Shown: piece after piece, positions 26,701-34,872 of the stretch
Numbering within the stretch: the stretch's first letter is position 1
How the letters are laid out: every line of letters starts with the position of its first letter
From: Arenicella chitinivorans
Lineage (GTDB): Bacteria > Pseudomonadota > Gammaproteobacteria > Arenicellales > Arenicellaceae
Reading direction: 5' to 3'
NCBI RefSeq assembly: GCF_014651515.1
Contig: NZ_BMXA01000002.1
Coordinates: forward strand, 779,501 to 843,500
Length of the DNA stretch: 64,000 nt
Position numbers and translations under genes: made by a program
The notes under the pieces: model-generated
Told to the model about the DNA's origin: nothing
The model's database searches: none
What the model saw: the letters and a program-made list of their open reading frames with translations, nothing else

Positions 26701-27017
26701 TGGTGCTAAGCGCCTGTGAAAGCTCGATTGGGCGCGAAGTCGCAGGGGAGGGGCTGATGAGCTTGAGTCGCGCATTTATTGAAGCGGGGGCCAATAATGT
26801 TGTTGGTACCTTGTGGAAAGTGCAGGACGCAGCTACTGCCGAGCTGACAAGTCGTTTTTATTCTCATCTGTTAAATGATAGGCTAGCCGTTTCAATTGCG
26901 CTGCAACGCGCGCAATTGGCGGTTTATTCGAACACAGAAAACGATTGGCGGGATCCGTATTTTTGGGCCGGATTCCAACTTCAAGGCGGTTGGCAAACTC
27001 TTGCGTATGGACGTTAA
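23781..27017 (+). CDS. Exported TPR-CHAT domain protease
   Basis: A 1078-residue protein. A signal peptide is predicted at residues 1-30 (hydrophobic CLACALLLVAVSS then a SATA-type cleavage site), so it is likely periplasmic or secreted. Residues about 130-600 are helical tetratricopeptide-like repeats (for example YAKGANYLAISLTREAKFEQA). The C-terminal third is a CHAT (caspase HetF associated with TPRs) domain, with the catalytic His in HFATHG (H934) and Cys in LSACESS (C979), plus the family's GANNVVGTLWKVQD and ending DPYFWAGFQLQG. It overlaps the sigma-factor gene by 11 bases, so it leads the operon. This suggests it is regulated, or regulates, by proteolysis of a membrane or periplasmic signal, which is inference. 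Confidence 0.88.
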   Translation: MQTIMRYWCLACALLLVAVSSGGISSATATEMQQTFRGVGLATALEIPVQIESDAIVWVSVSQRSANYRVRVVDSTDQSLVKQVDLSAHKAVDDMVLIRPSECRDCLIYIEAEAKIDQHSPYLVVVNTLRVDSNSPAVQAEVAMLDAISKVGELNHRADQASDQENEALLRQAQTIVRSALESTAFNQHTRHAEFLNLQLANMLRDNDEVLALSESLITAHGDQHSMYKVQAIYEQARKIESVEAQQAKFRQGMAIAQQLNEPVIYAKGANYLAISLTREAKFEQALAMFKEVYTIYSEYQCFNGLSYALSNLSWVNQRAGNLPQSIAYAAQQKLLAEEYSLKTSVIRALYNMAIVYGEQGDRYAADQFLDQALERFMKLSKSEQRNYERVYADMLRERAQSLIRVGDYTAARDAVRGAHKQYQDLGYTRDVARMKLLDGEIAVAESRFEDARKLLLDGLAYYKKTGQARIESLTHLRIAELEISQKNWVMASNHNASALKLLSQTEDYLSLSKGFSQAILLLTKMKATADAEHLAARVSPFVRLHGRDDVYVQFAYHRALNAYEAKTYDLASVLLTEAREVVEQTLPKVRRRDLRRSYLALQKSLFELNVALLVDEGKPIDALRLVESFKARTLRETIAQVREDDLIPPAMRQSRQIIHDKILQSATSWYGNAGSQQPSLLTNTQALSSELEKIEIEIQDYLEQQVTMLHVGEYLETPAVIGQRELIAYYFLGEQRSWLWIIGEQGISLHNLPPADELDKQINAAKRQISQHPTLRQEVTAYQQRMALAELGSVLLTPVLEKLDPAVENLTVIPDGAIHGLAFGPLRTRLEDKPLLTRVALSYAPSFQALKALEERAAKRPSMSEARLLVVADPIDLTSGANFERLPQSAREAQQIQSLMPGNTAVLMAASATKRSAIKAIANEYSILHFATHGLLNNHSPALSGLVFSKDSSEPNYWLTPEISSTPIHAGLVVLSACESSIGREVAGEGLMSLSRAFIEAGANNVVGTLWKVQDAATAELTSRFYSHLLNDRLAVSIALQRAQLAVYSNTENDWRDPYFWAGFQLQGGWQTLAYGR

Positions 27018-27591
27018 AAAAACACCCAGCGAAGCTGAGGTATCGCGCGACCTGGTGGCACGCATATTAAGCGGCGATCAGCGCGCTGAACACGAGATGG
27101 TGGAACGTTACCAGCGCGGCCTCTCCGTTATGCTGTTTAATCGGTCACGTGATCGTGATCTGGCGAATGATATCGCGCAAGACACTTGGCTGCTGGTACT
27201 GCAGAAGATTCGTAGCAATGACCTGCGGGATCAGTCAAAGCTTGCCGCATTCATCATCCAGATAGCTAAAAATCAACTCATCATGCGTCAACGTGGGCAA
27301 AACCGCTACCAACACGTGAGTGAAGATGAGGCTGGCGAGATCGCCGATACAGGCCTGACCCCAGAAACCGCCGTCGCTAACCATCAATTGGGGCAGTGCG
27401 TCGCCGCATTAATGCAGGAGTTAACCGTTGATCGAGATCGTGAGCTGTTGCGTCGCTTCTACCTGCTAGGCGACGACAAACACACCTTGTGTGACGAATT
27501 AGAACTGAGTCCGGCGCATTTTGACCGTGTTTTGTACCGCGCTCGTGAACGATTTAAGACCTTATGGCAAGAAAGTAATGCAAAAATGTGA
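27007..27591 (+). CDS. ECF-like RNA polymerase sigma factor
   Basis: A 194-residue sigma-70 family protein with regions 2 and 4. Region 2 includes the polymerase-contacting DLANDIAQDTWLLVLQKI helix (about residues 53-70) and a possible -10 reading helix around IIQIAKNQL. Region 4 carries a helix-turn-helix (TLCDELELSPAHFDRVLYRARERF, near 161-184). It starts inside the end of the CHAT gene and precedes a membrane protein that looks like its anti-sigma factor. Its residue pattern is atypical in region 4 compared with canonical RpoE (less basic). No target promoter is known; the operon is a probable target. Confidence 0.82.
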   Translation: MDVKKTPSEAEVSRDLVARILSGDQRAEHEMVERYQRGLSVMLFNRSRDRDLANDIAQDTWLLVLQKIRSNDLRDQSKLAAFIIQIAKNQLIMRQRGQNRYQHVSEDEAGEIADTGLTPETAVANHQLGQCVAALMQELTVDRDRELLRRFYLLGDDKHTLCDELELSPAHFDRVLYRARERFKTLWQESNAKM

Positions 27592-27648
27592 CTGCCAGGT
27601 GGGAGAAGCCACTCGTCGTATGCACCATTGTTACAAAGGTGGTGACTC

Positions 27649-28347
27649 ATGAAAATTACAACTGAAAATTTACAACAACGCATACAACAGTATGTCTTAG
27701 GCCAGCTCAACGAAGATCAGGCAAACGAATTTGAGGAATACTTCCTGTGTCGTCCTGAGGTCGCTGAGCAAGTCGAAATTGCGCAATCCTTGAGTATCGG
27801 GTTGGCGACAATAGATACTGCTGAACAGGCTGTGCCGATGGGATTCGCTTCGGCTGTACGTACAGCGGAAAACACTAAGCCTAGCTCCTCGGTATGGTCT
27901 TTCTTGCAAAAAGTGTTTGTCGGCCCAGCGCCCTCGTTTGCGATGGCTGCTTTGTTGGTGCTTATGGCCCCCATGGCCTTCAAGTCAGCACTAGTCTGGG
28001 ACGCCCCAGTTAATGCCGAGCTGGTTCGATTCGATGTGAACCCAGTTCGCAGCGCACTCAACAGTAACGCGATGGATTTAAGCGCGGACGGCAATTATGC
28101 AGCGATTATGTTGCGGGTGCCGGAGGTGATCTACCCTCAATACCGGGCTCGAGTGCTTAACGCCGAGAATGGCGATGCGTTGTGGCAAAGCGGTGACTTC
28201 TCGTTCAAAAGCGGTTCTCGTGACCATTTGTTATTAGTTCCACCCAAGGCTGCACGCGCAGGTGTCGCGCTGTCGTTGATGGGCATAACACCCGAAGGCA
28301 AGGAAGTATCAGTGGATTATTGTGGGTATACCGACGCCTGTATGTAA
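27649..28347 (+). CDS. Candidate anti-sigma factor, single-pass membrane protein
   Basis: A 232-residue protein with an N-terminal helical cytosolic part (residues 1-92: ENLQQRIQQYVLGQLNEDQANEFEEY), one transmembrane helix at about 94-114 (SFAMAALLVLMAPMAF) and a periplasmic C-terminal beta-rich part ending VDYCGYTDACM. The start resembles zinc-less anti-sigma domains such as RskA N-termini (ylLGqLseeeraefEeyl pattern), but no HxxxCxxC motif is present. The ribosome site AAAGGTGG lies before the ATG. It is 57 bases after the sigma gene. Anti-sigma function is inferred from architecture and position. Confidence 0.65.
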   Translation: MKITTENLQQRIQQYVLGQLNEDQANEFEEYFLCRPEVAEQVEIAQSLSIGLATIDTAEQAVPMGFASAVRTAENTKPSSSVWSFLQKVFVGPAPSFAMAALLVLMAPMAFKSALVWDAPVNAELVRFDVNPVRSALNSNAMDLSADGNYAAIMLRVPEVIYPQYRARVLNAENGDALWQSGDFSFKSGSRDHLLLVPPKAARAGVALSLMGITPEGKEVSVDYCGYTDACM

Positions 28348-28389
28348 TTTCCCCATCCAGAATATTAACTAGATTAGGAGACAAATCGA

Positions 28390-28848
28390 ATGACAATTGC
28401 AGCAGCCTATTTATCTGCCGTTAAACAGCACCCGTGGTTGGTCCACCATGTCGAGCGTGGAAGAAAAGTATCAGCCGGAGATGCGTTCACTGTTATCGGC
28501 GATAAACAAGACATTGATGCCGTCGTGGTACGGGGAGAGAAGGGTGATAATAAGCTTGAACTGGTGCCGATTGAAGGCACGGTTAAAATTGAAGCAACGC
28601 AGTGCGATGAGCTGACTTTATCGTTTAAATATAAGTCGAATGCGGGTTCGATCGACAAGTTGTTGCTGCGCTTTCATTTTTTTAAAGCGGACCGAACTGT
28701 GTTTCGGTTTAAGCTGATTCCAAATGCAGACGAACGAGACTGTGAGGACAAATGTGAATGTTGCTGTTGTGGTTCACAGGGCACATACATCCTATATTCG
28801 ACTTATGAAGACGGAGACGAGGGTTCCGGTGGCCCTCATGATCGATAG
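28390..28848 (+). CDS. Hypothetical protein with a cysteine cluster
   Basis: I do not recognise this 152-residue protein. It has no signal peptide; the first 110 residues alternate strands and short helices (DAFTVIGDKQDIDAVVVRG; LTLSFKYKSNAG). Residues 118-127 contain six cysteines in ten positions (C118, C122, C124-C127), followed by GSQGTYILYSTYEDGDEGSG. The cluster could bind a metal or zinc, form disulfides or be a protease target. A clear TAGGAGA ribosome site lies before ATG 28390. It is the last gene before the terminator at 28859, so it belongs to the CHAT-sigma operon. Confidence 0.65.
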   Translation: MTIAAAYLSAVKQHPWLVHHVERGRKVSAGDAFTVIGDKQDIDAVVVRGEKGDNKLELVPIEGTVKIEATQCDELTLSFKYKSNAGSIDKLLLRFHFFKADRTVFRFKLIPNADERDCEDKCECCCCGSQGTYILYSTYEDGDEGSGGPHDR

Positions 28849-28858
28849 ATAAACGTTA

Positions 28859-28892
28859 AAAAGCCAAGTTTAAATAACTTGGCTTTTTTTTG
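28859..28892 (+). terminator. Rho-independent terminator of the CHAT-sigma operon
   Basis: AAGCCAAGTT (28861-28870), TAAAT loop, AACTTGGCTT (28876-28885), a 10-pair perfect stem followed by a run of eight T. It begins 12 bases after the stop of the cysteine-cluster gene. Confidence 0.93.
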
Positions 28893-29277
28893 TCTTTTTA
28901 GTGGGAGAAAACAAACAGCCTCGACACTATCACTATGTCGGGGCACTCAGTGAGTTGAAGCATTGATTGTCCAGAGGGGTTCGCTCGGAACATCGAGCGG
29001 AACTGAAGGGGCAACAGAGCCAGGGGCGCACCCAAAACCTGACCGCAAGGACGAATTTAGCGCATGGTCTGGCTTCTGTTGGTTTACCACTGGGTTAGTG
29101 GTTTTTGTCAGGCTTTTTGAGTCGAAGCCTGATCGCAAGGAAATGTTCACTCATGGATGAGACTTACCTTTCCGAACTCAGCTTGGCATTCCGCCAACGC
29201 TAGTGTCACAATCATCTTTCTGTTTCTCGGACGCGGTACAATAGCGCCATGTTAGTGATTGATCTTCAAATTGCGTT
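28893..29277. repeat. Gene-free stretch with hairpins and an imperfect direct repeat
   Basis: No supported gene. An imperfect repeat of about 30 bases, cored on CCTGAYCGCAAGGA, occurs near 29037 and 29127, 90 bases apart. An 8-pair hairpin (TCAGGCTT at 29108-29115, AAGCCTGA at 29125-29132) overlaps the second copy, and a 6-pair hairpin (CGCTCG at 28982-28987, CGAGCG at 28994-28999) lies upstream. This resembles a dispersed intergenic element. Short reading frames on both strands here are low-complexity. A TACAAT at 29237-29242 may be a -10 box for the next gene. Confidence 0.5.
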
Positions 29278-30615
29278 GTGAAGAAAATTAAGCAAGGTGG
29301 GTTGAGACGGCGTCTCGCGGTTGGCGCAGCTGGCGCACGAGGCGGATTGGGATTGTTGTCGTCAAAAGCGGCAAGTTTGTTTGTGGCGCCAGAGAATCGA
29401 GCCGCGTTTCAGGCTCAAGCTTTACAGCGCGAGGCAGAGCGCTTCGTGCAGCAACTTGGTGAACTTAAGGGCGCTTACGTCAAAATTGGGCAAATGCTGG
29501 CCTTATACGGTGAGCATCTTTTGCCACGCCCGGTGACCGACGCACTGCATACATTGGAAGCAAACACGCCACCCTTGGCTTGGGATACCGTGGCCACACA
29601 ATTGGGTGCTGGGTTAGAGGGCCTGCGAATTGAACCGCAACCCCTTGCGGCCGCGTCCTTGTCGCAAGTTCACCGTGCATCCGCACCGCGAGTACGTCGC
29701 CCTTTGTGTGTCAAAATTCAGTATCCCGGTATCGCCGATACCATCGAAGATGATTTTCGGAATGTCATGCAGATGTTGTCGTTGGCACAGTGGGTAAAAT
29801 CAGGCAGGCAATTACAAGACCTCACCAAAGAGTTACATACACACCTGATGAGCGAAGTCGACTACGCCCGAGAACTTCGTGTTGCTGGAAAATTTTCTCG
29901 ATTGTTGAAAAGCGATGCACGGTATTGCGTGCCAGCGTATTACCCCAAATGGAGTTCGGATCGGGTTTTGACCATGGAGTATTTGTCTGGTGTGGAGGTG
30001 ACTGATCCAGCGGTGCAGGGCTTGAGCCAGGCGCGCCGCAATCGACTGGCTAAACACATGCTTGCGCTTTTTTTTCACGAAGTGTTTGATTGGGGTTTGA
30101 TGCAAACGGATCCGAATTTCGGAAATTACAAAATCATGATTGATCCTGAGGGCGAGAACGATCGGATAGCCTTGCTGGATTTCGGCGCGGTGCAAGTGCT
30201 GGACAATCGGTTTTGCAAGGCTCTGCGAACCACTATCACGTCGGCCCATCGTCGAGATCGACAGGGCACGATTGACGGCTTAATCGCGTTACGCTGTTTG
30301 CGGGCCGACGATTCGCCGGCAGTGAAACAATCGTTCGTATCTTTTTGCGAGTTCATTCTGGAGCCATTTTCACAAACTGCCGATGAGTGGCCAAAACACG
30401 CAGTCAGCGATGAAGGCAACTATCTTTGGCGTCAGTCCAAGTTGCTCACACGCGCTGGGAAACGCGGCTCCGATGGTATGCTGGTCAAAGGCTTCGTCGT
30501 TCCACCGCCGGAGTTTATGTTGATTGTGCGTAAACTTACGGGCGTTTTTACCTTTGTGTCTACGCTTGACGCGCGTATGCGTTGTTCCGAGCTGCTGCAA
30601 CCTTATCTTGACTAG
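29278..30615 (+). CDS. ABC1/AarF-UbiB-like atypical kinase
   Basis: A 445-residue member of the ABC1/UbiB kinase-like family, linked to ubiquinone or lipid metabolism. The family marker KxGQ is in KGAYVKIGQMLA (about residues 63-74), the Ala-rich nucleotide loop in AAASLSQVHRA, the lysine of VKIQYPG, the ExD in EVDYARE, and the catalytic-loop and metal regions DPNFGNY and LLDFGAV. It starts at GTG 29278; no ribosome site is obvious, and no better in-frame start precedes the family-typical N-terminus. It is not next to ubi genes, so it may be a paralogue. Confidence 0.85.
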   Translation: MKKIKQGGLRRRLAVGAAGARGGLGLLSSKAASLFVAPENRAAFQAQALQREAERFVQQLGELKGAYVKIGQMLALYGEHLLPRPVTDALHTLEANTPPLAWDTVATQLGAGLEGLRIEPQPLAAASLSQVHRASAPRVRRPLCVKIQYPGIADTIEDDFRNVMQMLSLAQWVKSGRQLQDLTKELHTHLMSEVDYARELRVAGKFSRLLKSDARYCVPAYYPKWSSDRVLTMEYLSGVEVTDPAVQGLSQARRNRLAKHMLALFFHEVFDWGLMQTDPNFGNYKIMIDPEGENDRIALLDFGAVQVLDNRFCKALRTTITSAHRRDRQGTIDGLIALRCLRADDSPAVKQSFVSFCEFILEPFSQTADEWPKHAVSDEGNYLWRQSKLLTRAGKRGSDGMLVKGFVVPPPEFMLIVRKLTGVFTFVSTLDARMRCSELLQPYLD

Positions 30616-30684
30616 ATTGGGTTTGTTGTCCGCTCCGTCGCAGTTTAGAATGATACTTTAGTAATTCAGGGAGATGTAAATCGC

Positions 30685-31566
30685 ATGCAGAGTCCGAGTC
30701 AGGCGCCAATGATAGAAATCACCGGCTTGTCGAAAAGCTACGGCGCCAAAAAAGCCCTCGACGCGGTCGACCTAACCGTAGGTCGTGGTGAGATTGTCGG
30801 ATTAATCGGCCCTAATGGCGCTGGAAAATCAACGCTACTGGCAGCCGTTATGGGACTGTTGGCGTACTCGGGCTCATTGCAAGTGTTTGGTCGCGACCCG
30901 TTTCACCAGCGTGCGGCAATGTTGGAACACATGAGCTACATTGCGGATGTGGCATCACTGCCAGGCTGGATGAAGGTGCGAGATCTGTTTATCTTCGTCG
31001 ACGCCATGCATCCACGCTTTGATCGCGATAAAGCGATGTCTTTGCTGTCGGCTACCAATATTACCTTGAACGATCGCGTGGACACTTTGTCCAAAGGTAT
31101 GAAGACGCGCCTGCATTTGATAACAATTTTGGCCATCGACACCGATTTGCTGGTGTTGGATGAACCGACCATTGGGCTGGATGTGCTGGTGCGCAGAGAC
31201 TTCCAAGACCGCTTGGTGCAGGATTTTTATAATCAACAGCGTTCTATCCTGATCACCACGCATCAGGTTGATGAGATCGAAAATATTCTCACGCGGGTGG
31301 TGTTTATTAATCAGGGTCGCATTACCTTGGATTTGGAAATGGCAGAGCTTCGAGATCGCTTCACGAAGCTGCTTGTCACGACCGGCGAGACGCCGGTATT
31401 AGACGGGTTGGAGTTGGTGCATCGCCGCGAATTGCCTGGCCGAGTTGAGCTGATATTCAAGGGTGGCGAAGGGGTGAATTCGCGACTGGCCACCCAAGGC
31501 GAAGTGGTGACGCCTAGTCTTGAAGATCTGTTTGTGGCGATCAATACGCCCGGGAGTCAGGCATGA
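30685..31566 (+). CDS. ABC transporter ATP-binding protein
   Basis: A 293-residue ATPase. Walker A GPNGAGKST is at 42-50, the signature LSKGM at 135-139 (usually LSGGQ) and Walker B LLVLDEP at about 155-161, with a switch His in ITTHQVDEIE. The C-terminal 60 residues add a small regulatory segment typical of ABC-2-type exporters of the YtrB or CcmA-like kind. GGGAG precedes the ATG. Its stop overlaps the permease start by four bases; together they form an exporter pair. The substrate is unknown. Confidence 0.9.
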   Translation: MQSPSQAPMIEITGLSKSYGAKKALDAVDLTVGRGEIVGLIGPNGAGKSTLLAAVMGLLAYSGSLQVFGRDPFHQRAAMLEHMSYIADVASLPGWMKVRDLFIFVDAMHPRFDRDKAMSLLSATNITLNDRVDTLSKGMKTRLHLITILAIDTDLLVLDEPTIGLDVLVRRDFQDRLVQDFYNQQRSILITTHQVDEIENILTRVVFINQGRITLDLEMAELRDRFTKLLVTTGETPVLDGLELVHRRELPGRVELIFKGGEGVNSRLATQGEVVTPSLEDLFVAINTPGSQA

Positions 31567-32324
31567 TTACGAAATTACTCGCCTTACTCTGGCGCGAGGT
31601 GCTTGAACACAAGAATCTGTGGCGTGTTCCCTTAATTCTGTTGGGCTTTGCGATATTGCTGCGCATGTCATGGATGTTCGGGAACTTGACCACCGAGTTC
31701 AGTGTGCCAAGTTGGATGGAGTCTGACCCCACCGTGACCAGCGTGATTGATGGGGCCATGGCACGCGCCTTGGACGCAATGAATTACGTGGTCATGATGG
31801 CCATGTTTATTGTGTCCGTGTTTTATACCTTATCTTGTCTGTACAACGAGCGGCAGGACAACAGTATTTTGTTTTGGCGCTCGTTGCCGGTGTCTGACTC
31901 ACTGACGATCGCGTCCAAGCTGCTCGTGGCCCTGGTCGCCATTCCGTTGCTGATCTTGATCACTCAGTCCCTGGTATCCATCATTTTTTTAACTACTAAA
32001 GCGCCAACCTATTTGACGTCCTACTTTGACCGTTCTCTGCTGGCGCTTGGTAAGGTGGTATTGTGGTCAATGGTACCAACGATCTCGTGGTGCTTGCTTT
32101 GTTCACAGGTCGCAAAACGCAATCCGTTTTTACTCGCCTTCGTCGCACCAGTATTGCTGGTGTGGGTTGATAAACTATTCCTTAACGGGGCGGTAAGTGA
32201 GACACTGGTGGTTAACCGTATCACTGGTTTTTCGACACATACGATGATGCCTCTGGTCTGGGGGTTGGTATTTAGTGCGGTGTGTATTGGGGTGACCATT
32301 ACTAAGCGCAGCGCGAGGATCTAA
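31563..32324 (+). CDS. ABC-2-type transporter permease
   Basis: A 253-residue membrane protein with about six predicted helices (for example VVMMAMFIVSVFYTLSCLY, LLVALVAIPLLILITQSLVS, VLLVWVDKLFL). It overlaps the ATPase gene at 30685 and forms its exporter partner. The cytosolic NERQDNSILFWRSLPVSD stretch is typical of this branch of ABC-2 permeases. No regulator (GntR type) is adjacent, although such modules often have one. The substrate cannot be inferred. Confidence 0.85.
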   Translation: MITKLLALLWREVLEHKNLWRVPLILLGFAILLRMSWMFGNLTTEFSVPSWMESDPTVTSVIDGAMARALDAMNYVVMMAMFIVSVFYTLSCLYNERQDNSILFWRSLPVSDSLTIASKLLVALVAIPLLILITQSLVSIIFLTTKAPTYLTSYFDRSLLALGKVVLWSMVPTISWCLLCSQVAKRNPFLLAFVAPVLLVWVDKLFLNGAVSETLVVNRITGFSTHTMMPLVWGLVFSAVCIGVTITKRSARI

Positions 32325-32381
32325 CATGGCATACGGTAAAGGGATTTCGACCGGAAGACCGAGTTCGCTGGGATCACGTAA

Positions 32382-33731
32382 ATGAAAACGCTGGTCTTTG
32401 TTCCCGGCATCATGGGCTCTGAGCTGCGCAACCAGCAGACCAATACGCGGGTGTGGCCACCGACCTTGACCCAGATTGTGACTAAGTCACTCCGCGCCGA
32501 GGCATTGTTGGATCCGCATCTTGCGCCAGTTAAACCGATCGCCAACATTGCACGCTTTTACCCCGTATACGGTAGTTTGCAGCGTGACCTCGAATCCTGT
32601 GGTTACTCCCTGAATGGGGTAACGGGTAAACGGTTGATTCTTTTTGCCTATGATTGGCGGCAAGACAATGCGGTGTCGGCAGAGCGGCTTGCCGAACAAC
32701 TCGATCAGCTCACCAGTGAGGATGAAATTGTTTTGCTGGCGCACTCGATGGGCGGCTTGATTTGTCGCTACCTGATCGAAAGTGGTGACTATTCGACGCG
32801 CCCTTGGTTTGAGCGGATAACACAGTTGATCACCATGGGGACGCCGCATTATGGGGCTGCCTCGGCATTGAAGATGGTGGCAGGTCTGGCGGACAATGTG
32901 GGTATCAAAAAAGACCAGCTTAAACAATTGGTGGATGACCCTCGCTACGCCGCGGCCTACCAACTGGTAGCGGCGGCTGGTTCCGGCATGACCGTCTCGG
33001 CAGGTTTACGCCATAAAATTGCAAAAAATTTGGACCCGTTTGACCAGCGGATCGTAGCGGCATACCGGTTGTCGGAACAAAATATTCTCACCGCACGGCG
33101 GTTCTGGTCAGCGTTGGATCTCGCAAACCGACCGGATCATATTGGTTACTTTTCTGTGTTGGGCAGCGCGCATCGCACACTTAGCCGAATGGAGTGGAAC
33201 GGACGCGAGTTGCGAGAAGTGCAAAGTAAATCCAGTGGCGATGGCACGGTGCCGATCACTGGGGCACAGTTGTATTCGGTACCACACAGTTTCTCGCAAA
33301 AAAACCATACGTCGATATTTACTGATCGTGCAATCCGCTTTGAGTTGTACAAAATGCTCGGTGCACCGGCCCATGTGGTGCCGCAAGCCGCCACGGACAC
33401 GGTTTTGGTTGGTGCGTCAGACGCCGTGGGGTTGAGCATTGATCGTACAGAGTACGCACCGCGTGACACCGTGGAAATTGGTTTGTCGTTCACACAGCCA
33501 CGCGAAAACCTACGCTGTACTTTGCAAATTATGCGATTGGATATGGATTCGGAAGCGGGTAGCCATGCGTACCCCGCCATGCCACCTATTCAACTTAAGA
33601 TAGACCAAGCTCAGGTCGAACAAGTCCGTTTTGAGGTGGTTACGGAGCTGTCGCCCGGAGTCTATGAGTTAGTATGTTCGACCGCTGTGGACGATCCGCA
33701 GCGCACCATGTTCACCGTAGCGGACAGTTAG
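32382..33731 (+). CDS. LCAT-like lipase/acyltransferase
   Basis: A 449-residue alpha/beta hydrolase of the lecithin:cholesterol acyltransferase group. It begins with the family's KTLVFVPGIMGSEL. The catalytic triad is visible: nucleophile S122 in AHSMGG, D287 in GDGTVPI and H309 in KNHTSI. The C-terminal 120 residues form an additional beta-rich domain. There is no signal peptide, so it may act in the cytoplasm or leave by another route. The protease gene follows after 28 bases, suggesting co-expression. Lipids or acyl esters are the likely substrates. Confidence 0.85.
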   Translation: MKTLVFVPGIMGSELRNQQTNTRVWPPTLTQIVTKSLRAEALLDPHLAPVKPIANIARFYPVYGSLQRDLESCGYSLNGVTGKRLILFAYDWRQDNAVSAERLAEQLDQLTSEDEIVLLAHSMGGLICRYLIESGDYSTRPWFERITQLITMGTPHYGAASALKMVAGLADNVGIKKDQLKQLVDDPRYAAAYQLVAAAGSGMTVSAGLRHKIAKNLDPFDQRIVAAYRLSEQNILTARRFWSALDLANRPDHIGYFSVLGSAHRTLSRMEWNGRELREVQSKSSGDGTVPITGAQLYSVPHSFSQKNHTSIFTDRAIRFELYKMLGAPAHVVPQAATDTVLVGASDAVGLSIDRTEYAPRDTVEIGLSFTQPRENLRCTLQIMRLDMDSEAGSHAYPAMPPIQLKIDQAQVEQVRFEVVTELSPGVYELVCSTAVDDPQRTMFTVADS

Positions 33732-33759
33732 ATGACCGCGCCGTATTCAGGGAGGCACA

Positions 33760-34872
33760 ATGCGTGATGATACCTTATTGAAAGCGTTATACGCTTGGGC
33801 GATTCGCTATGCCATTTTAGCGGATGTCGCCATGCGGGATGCTGTGTCGTTAGCGGGCGACCCGAACAGTATCCCGTTTACGCCAGAGCAGGCAGCGTAC
33901 TTTAAGACCCGCAAAATTGTAAAAATAGCTTCCACCTCGCGCGGCAAGACCACGGTGTATACGATCGCGACTCGCTTGCCTATAGCGCGCCGTAAGCGAG
34001 AAGCATTGAGCGCGACCTTTGCCTCTGCGTTTCAAGGCGAGAATGTGCTGTTGGAGGTCGTGGTACTAAAACCGTTCAAAGTAGACCAGCAAGTTCAGGG
34101 AACGTATAACCCAGTTTATTTACATAATGACCGCATCGCCTGTGGCTCGTCGTTGGGGCTGGGTAACCAGCGTAACGCTGGCACGTTAACGGCATTGGCG
34201 CGTCACCAGGAAACCTCGAAATTGCTGGGCATCTCGTGTAATCATGTGACCGGCGGCTGTAATACTGCCGGCGTTGGCACGCCCATTGTCGTGCCCGGCA
34301 TTTTAGATGTCAGTCCAGATAACCACGAAATCACTGTTATCGGGCTCCATGACTCAACCGGGTCGATGAGTCAAGGTCTGCCCCAAGTGTTCGATATCGC
34401 CGACAACTGCGATATTGCGTTCTTCGAATTAACGGATCAAAACTTATTAACCTCCATGCAGGGACAGGGTGCCGATGCCTATGACACGCCAAGTAACTTT
34501 GCTCGTATTCGAGAAGGCATGACGGTGAAAAAATGGGGGCGCTCAACCGATCTGACGCGGGGAGAAATAACGCGCATTGTGAATGAGCCGGAATCCATCG
34601 AATATAACGTGGTGAGTTACTATGGCCCGACCAGCTCGCAGGTGTTTAAGGGAACAGTGTATTATCCGCAGTTATATGAAGTCGAATCCATTGGTGTTGA
34701 GCCTTTTTCAGCTGGTGGTGACTCGGGCGCTTTGGTGGTGTCTGATCACGATGATGCGCCGAAAATTGTCGGCATTTTAATTGGTGGTAACACGAGTAAG
34801 AGCTATGTATTGCCGCTTAGGTCGGTGTTGAAACGACATCAGCTGGACTTGGTGGGAGGCGTGAATATTTGA
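33760..34872 (+). CDS. Trypsin-fold serine protease-like protein without signal peptide
   Basis: A 370-residue protein whose C-terminal two-thirds carry a chymotrypsin-like triad: H162 in GISCNHV, D218 in NCDIAFFEL and S322 in SAGGDSGALVV. The N-terminal 110 residues are helical and basic with no signal peptide or membrane segment. Spacing between the triad members is compatible with a real protease. A GGGAGG site precedes ATG 33760. It follows the LCAT-like lipase closely and overlaps the SixA-like phosphatase, so the three form one unit. An intracellular chymotrypsin-fold protease is unusual in bacteria; it may instead be released by lysis or a secretion system. Confidence 0.78.
   Translation: MRDDTLLKALYAWAIRYAILADVAMRDAVSLAGDPNSIPFTPEQAAYFKTRKIVKIASTSRGKTTVYTIATRLPIARRKREALSATFASAFQGENVLLEVVVLKPFKVDQQVQGTYNPVYLHNDRIACGSSLGLGNQRNAGTLTALARHQETSKLLGISCNHVTGGCNTAGVGTPIVVPGILDVSPDNHEITVIGLHDSTGSMSQGLPQVFDIADNCDIAFFELTDQNLLTSMQGQGADAYDTPSNFARIREGMTVKKWGRSTDLTRGEITRIVNEPESIEYNVVSYYGPTSSQVFKGTVYYPQLYEVESIGVEPFSAGGDSGALVVSDHDDAPKIVGILIGGNTSKSYVLPLRSVLKRHQLDLVGGVNI

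Noticed and set aside
28947-29160. Short frames on both strands in the repeat-bearing spacer
   Set aside because: They read repeated LRSGF or KPDRK-like stretches created by the DNA repeat; no ribosome site.
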